Shown here: in pieces, positions 5,782-7,955 of the stretch
How the letters are laid out: each line of letters opens with the position of its first letter
Numbering within the stretch: position 1 is the first letter of the stretch
NCBI GenBank assembly: GCA_051009015.1
Contig: JBPCWZ010000198.1
Coordinates: 1 to 7,955, forward strand
Source of the DNA: JAHRAH01 sp051009015
GTDB taxonomy: Bacteria > Pseudomonadota > Gammaproteobacteria > Tethybacterales > Persebacteraceae
Length of the DNA stretch: 7,955 nucleotides
Direction: 5' to 3'
The notes under the pieces: generated by a model
The model's database searches: none
Seen by the model: the letters and a program-made list of their open reading frames with translations, nothing else
What the model was told of the DNA's origin: nothing
Program-made: the position numbers and the translations under genes

Positions 5782-5816
5782 CCCCCCCCCGCCGCCGCAA
5801 ACAGCACAAGCGGCGG
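5782..5816 (-). promoter_or_regulatory. Intergenic hairpin plus G9 tract between binding-protein and permease genes
   Basis: In the 79-base gap after the binding-protein stop, GCGGCGG (5810-5816) and CCGCCGC (5792-5798) form a perfect 7-bp stem with an 11-base loop. On the transcribed (minus) strand the stem is followed by a run of nine G (5790-5782) and then TTTTGTT. This could act as a 3' stabiliser or partial terminator that favours binding-protein mRNA, as known for intercistronic hairpins in binding-protein-dependent importers. It is not a strong intrinsic terminator, because the T-run is short and displaced from the stem. Confidence 0.5.
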
Positions 5817-5839
5817 AGGCAAACAACAACCGCCCGCGA

Positions 5840-6811
5840 TTAACGAAACCCCTTTGAGGAGAGGTCTATAACTCTGGCGGCGTTATCCGGCGTTACAAAA
5901 CCGGGACCGGTGCCGACGACGCCCGCGGGAATAACGGCATATTTGTGATGCTGCACAAGCATCACAACCGGCAGATAACCCTGCAAAAACGGCTGCTGGT
6001 CAATCAAAAACAACATCTTGCCGTCGCGGGTCGCTTTCAGCGTTTCGGATGCCAGATCAAAAGACGCGAGTTTGACTTTGCCGAGCATGTTGCCTTCTTC
6101 CAAAACGCGCAAAGACGGAATGGCGGAAAGCGGGCCCAGCGTCAAAACGCCGTCAATGCCCGGGTTGGCTTTCAGTTTGCCCGAAACCGCAGTGCGCACC
6201 TGCACCGGGTCGTTGCCGCCGGTATCCACAACTTCCACTTCGCCTTCCAAGCCATCGGCAAACCCTTCGCAGCGCAAATCCAAAGCGACATTGCCGACTT
6301 CGTGATTGACGCACAAAGCGCGGGTGACGCCGGCAGCCTTCATCTTGCGCCCGCCGCCGAGTCCGGCTTCATATTCGGTCTGCCCGACATGCGCGGCGAT
6401 GCCGTATTTGTGATATTCATCGCTGCCCGAGTTCATTGAGATAACCGGAATGCCCCGCCGCACGGCGTTTTGCACCGCTTTGCCCAATGCCGAAGAATCC
6501 GGAAACGACACGACAATGCCATCCGGCTTTGCGGCAACGGCATTATCTATCAACTTCGCCATTTCGGGCATGTCAAAAGTAGCGGGCGCCCGATACTGCA
6601 CATCCGCGCCGGTATCGGCGGCGGCGGCATCAACGCCCGCCTTGACAATGGACCAAAACGGGTCATTCTGCTGCCCGTGGCTGACGACAATAATCTTCGT
6701 CTGCGCCGCCGCCAAAGGCGAAGCCGCCAAAACAAGCGCCAGCAACGCCGTCTTCGCAAAAGCCGCCCGAGCAGCAAAAACCGCTTTCGCGGCGGATAGT
6801 ATCTTTTTCAT
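5840..6811 (-). CDS. Periplasmic sugar-binding protein of an ABC importer (Peripla_BP_4 family)
   Basis: A 323-residue secreted binding protein that captures the substrate and delivers it to the permease. The signal peptide has a basic start (MKK), a hydrophobic core (about 21-33) and a predicted cleavage after A36 (AAA before Q37). The mature part has the two-lobe layout of the ribose/galactose-binding type: IIVVSHGQQNDPFW (40-53), a lobe-1 sugar-contact region with PDGIVVSFPDSSAL (96-109) and IPVISMNSG (121-129), the hinge segment HVGQTEYEAG (141-150), and lobe-2 elements DGVLTLGPLSAIP (220-232) and ASFDLASETL (249-258) leading to FLIDQQPFLQGYLPV (268-282). C167 and C181 may form a disulfide. 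The ligand cannot be read from sequence; FrcB-like proteins bind fructose, ribose or mannose, but the nearby sugar-acid genes leave other ligands open. The start is supported by a strong ribosome binding site 8 bases upstream. It is first in the operon. Confidence 0.92.
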   Translation of the reverse strand: MKKILSAAKAVFAARAAFAKTALLALVLAASPLAAAQTKIIVVSHGQQNDPFWSIVKAGVDAAAADTGADVQYRAPATFDMPEMAKLIDNAVAAKPDGIVVSFPDSSALGKAVQNAVRRGIPVISMNSGSDEYHKYGIAAHVGQTEYEAGLGGGRKMKAAGVTRALCVNHEVGNVALDLRCEGFADGLEGEVEVVDTGGNDPVQVRTAVSGKLKANPGIDGVLTLGPLSAIPSLRVLEEGNMLGKVKLASFDLASETLKATRDGKMLFLIDQQPFLQGYLPVVMLVQHHKYAVIPAGVVGTGPGFVTPDNAARVIDLSSKGFR

Positions 6812-6818
6812 AGTTCTG

Positions 6819-6826
6819 TCTCCTTT
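6819..6826 (-). promoter_or_regulatory. Strong ribosome binding site of the binding-protein gene
   Basis: On the minus strand AAAGGAGA, containing a full AAGGAG core (6825-6820), stands 8 bases before the ATG at 6811. It is the best Shine-Dalgarno match in the window and fixes this start. Confidence 0.85.
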
Positions 6827-6847
6827 GTAAGAATGTAGAAAAACACA

Positions 6848-6877
6848 AACTTACCACAACAACCCGCCCAATGTCAA
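6848..6877 (-). promoter_or_regulatory. Candidate promoter of the sugar importer operon
   Basis: On the minus strand a perfect TTGACA (6877-6872) is followed after 18 bases by TAAGTT (6853-6848), preceded by TGG in the manner of an extended -10. The -10 hexamer matches consensus only at three of six positions, suggesting a promoter that needs an activator or is tuned low. I see no clear operator palindrome around it. Confidence 0.45.
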
Positions 6878-6921
6878 GTGCAGGGCAAATCCGCCCCGCG
6901 CAAACCGGCACCCGCCCGTTT

Positions 6922-7725
6922 TTATGATTTATCCCCAGGCGGTTGTTTGACTATGGCGAAATGGATGCGGCGCATCATCGCAAAGGGCGATGTGGCAAAA
7001 ACCAACATGGCAGAAACAACAAACATAAATAATAAATCCAACCACATGTAAAAGTTGCCGCGATGATACTTGACATGCTTGTCCAGGAACTCGACCGAGT
7101 TATCGCCGATTTTTGTGCCGGCAACAAGTTCCACTTTAGTGCAAAAGAACCATGTCAGCGCGAGAGCACCCGCTATGCCGAGGAACAAACGAAGCCATAT
7201 TTTTATGTGCGTCCAGCGTGTGCAGGAAACAAACACGGACGAGGGGTGTGTCGCAAAAAAGGACCCCGCAAGCATGCAAACAAACACCGGTATCATCAAA
7301 ACCCGGGCTATCGCAATGCCGTGCAGTGCATCATCAGCGCGCTCCGGATAGCCGCCCGCGACTAACCGCTCGGTTACCAAGCCAGCGCGCGGCGTTAACC
7401 CACCGACATACTCCGCCAACGGCATGCACAAATCCAGCCATGTCCGGTAAAAATGCGGAAATAATCCCTCGGCAATGCTAAAAGCCAGCATGTAAAACAA
7501 GGCAAAGGTAAAGCACAAAAGCCATCTACGGTGTTTTATGCGCGAAGCAAAACCGAAATTCACGGGGCGCATGGCGTTCCGGAAGTATTCCATGCAACCA
7601 CTCACAAACATCGGCGCATCGGCACTGCTCGAAAACACCGGCGCATCCCCCGCCCGCGCCGCACCGCCTGCATTTTGCGGATTTGCCGTTTTGTCGGCAT
7701 TGTCGCCAAAGTTATCAGCAGTCAT
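6922..7725 (-). CDS. Four-helix membrane protein of unknown function
   Basis: A 267-residue protein that I do not recognise. Residues 1-65 are polar and low in complexity (Ala, Asn, Asp, Gly, Ser) and end in a basic patch RIKHRR (62-67). Four hydrophobic segments follow, at about 69-89, 137-158, 176-196 and 228-247. The basic patches before helix 1 and after helix 4 (MRRIH, 250-255) predict both ends in the cytoplasm, giving two extracytoplasmic loops of roughly 47 residues (90-136, with EYVGGLTPRAG) and 30 residues (197-227). Six cysteines are scattered through it (44, 71, 100, 150, 168, 195). The ATG at 7725 lacks a good ribosome binding site; M45 (7593) is an alternative start that would drop the low-complexity N-terminus. 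It follows another membrane-protein gene on the same strand by 48 bases, so the two are probably co-transcribed. The 110-base gap to the importer operon contains that operon's own promoter, so a shared function with the importer is doubtful. Confidence 0.7.
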   Translation of the reverse strand: MTADNFGDNADKTANPQNAGGAARAGDAPVFSSSADAPMFVSGCMEYFRNAMRPVNFGFASRIKHRRWLLCFTFALFYMLAFSIAEGLFPHFYRTWLDLCMPLAEYVGGLTPRAGLVTERLVAGGYPERADDALHGIAIARVLMIPVFVCMLAGSFFATHPSSVFVSCTRWTHIKIWLRLFLGIAGALALTWFFCTKVELVAGTKIGDNSVEFLDKHVKYHRGNFYMWLDLLFMFVVSAMLVFATSPFAMMRRIHFAIVKQPPGDKS

Positions 7726-7773
7726 CGGATGCCATTAAACCACAAACAATTGAAAATGCCAAGTTTTTTTGAT

Positions 7774-7955
7774 TTACCAAATAGCGGAATCAAGAAGATA
7801 CGCGAAATAAAACAAAGCAACATTGCCGGCGGTTTGCACTATCAACGAAATAATGCAAAGAAGAGCAACCAAAACAATGTGGTCCGCGCCACCTTCAACC
7901 ATGCCGCGCCGCAGCGCATCTTTCTCTGTTACCACAAACCACGCCCGCGCATAAG
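7774..7955 (-). CDS. C-terminal end of a second unknown membrane protein (cut by the right edge)
   Basis: Reading leftward from the edge, one frame is open for 59 codons to a TAA at 7776-7774, while the other two minus-strand frames stop early. The visible piece begins YARAWFVVTEKDALRRG, continues with a polar stretch, and then has a long hydrophobic segment (about visible residues 25-52: HIVLVALLCIISLIVQTAGN and on through LFYFAYLL). This is enough for one long or two short membrane helices at the C-terminus. Its family cannot be told from this fragment. A 48-base gap with no terminator separates it from the four-helix gene downstream, suggesting one operon. Confidence 0.6.
   Translation of the reverse strand, partial: YARAWFVVTEKDALRRGMVEGGADHIVLVALLCIISLIVQTAGNVALFYFAYLLDSAIW

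Noticed and set aside
4906..5871. A 321-codon plus-strand open frame antisense to the permease
   Set aside because: Arg/Gln/His-rich low-complexity translation, no initiation signal, and the permease on the other strand is unambiguous.

Overview
The window comes from a Gram-negative bacterium. It encodes a lipobox-bearing lipoprotein, an outer-membrane beta-barrel with a signal peptide, and a periplasmic sugar-binding protein. The transporter genes resemble FrcB/FrcC/FrcA, and the sugar-acid genes resemble those common in Alphaproteobacteria, so an alphaproteobacterium (or at least a proteobacterium) is a reasonable inference, not a demonstration. The DNA is rich in GCC/GGC codons. This produces many long open frames antisense to the real genes, which I left out.

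Layout, left to right. (1) 1-208, minus: the 5' end of a lipoprotein gene whose lipobox cysteine is followed directly by a 14-base G tract and then a Pro/Glu/Gln repeat running off the window. (2) 319-2429, minus: a two-gene sugar-acid catabolic unit. An enolase-superfamily dehydratase/cycloisomerase precedes dgoK (2-keto-3-deoxygalactonate kinase), and the two genes overlap by one base. (3) 2430-2731: a 302-base divergent intergenic region carrying a good promoter for the only plus-strand gene. (4) 2732-3808, plus: an inverse-autotransporter (intimin/invasin-type) beta-barrel with no passenger. (5) 3860-6811, minus: a three-gene sugar ABC importer in the order binding protein, permease, ATPase. 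A hairpin and a G9 tract lie between the first two genes, and there is an ATGA overlap between the last two. (6) 6922-7955, minus: a four-helix membrane protein of unknown function, preceded by the C-terminal end of another membrane protein cut by the window edge.

How they may work together: the importer brings in a sugar or sugar derivative. The enolase-superfamily enzyme probably dehydrates an aldonate to a 2-keto-3-deoxy acid, and DgoK phosphorylates it. The aldolase that would finish the pathway is not here, and neither is a regulator. The barrel gene sits between the two halves of this sugar locus and has no obvious connection to it.

The points most worth attention are the G14 tract in the surface lipoprotein (a candidate phase-variation switch), the complete but passenger-less inverse-autotransporter barrel, the Asp-to-Glu change in the catalytic dyad of the enolase-superfamily enzyme, and a shared 13-base hairpin motif downstream of two transporter genes. 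I did not find a clearly new defence or mobile system in this window.
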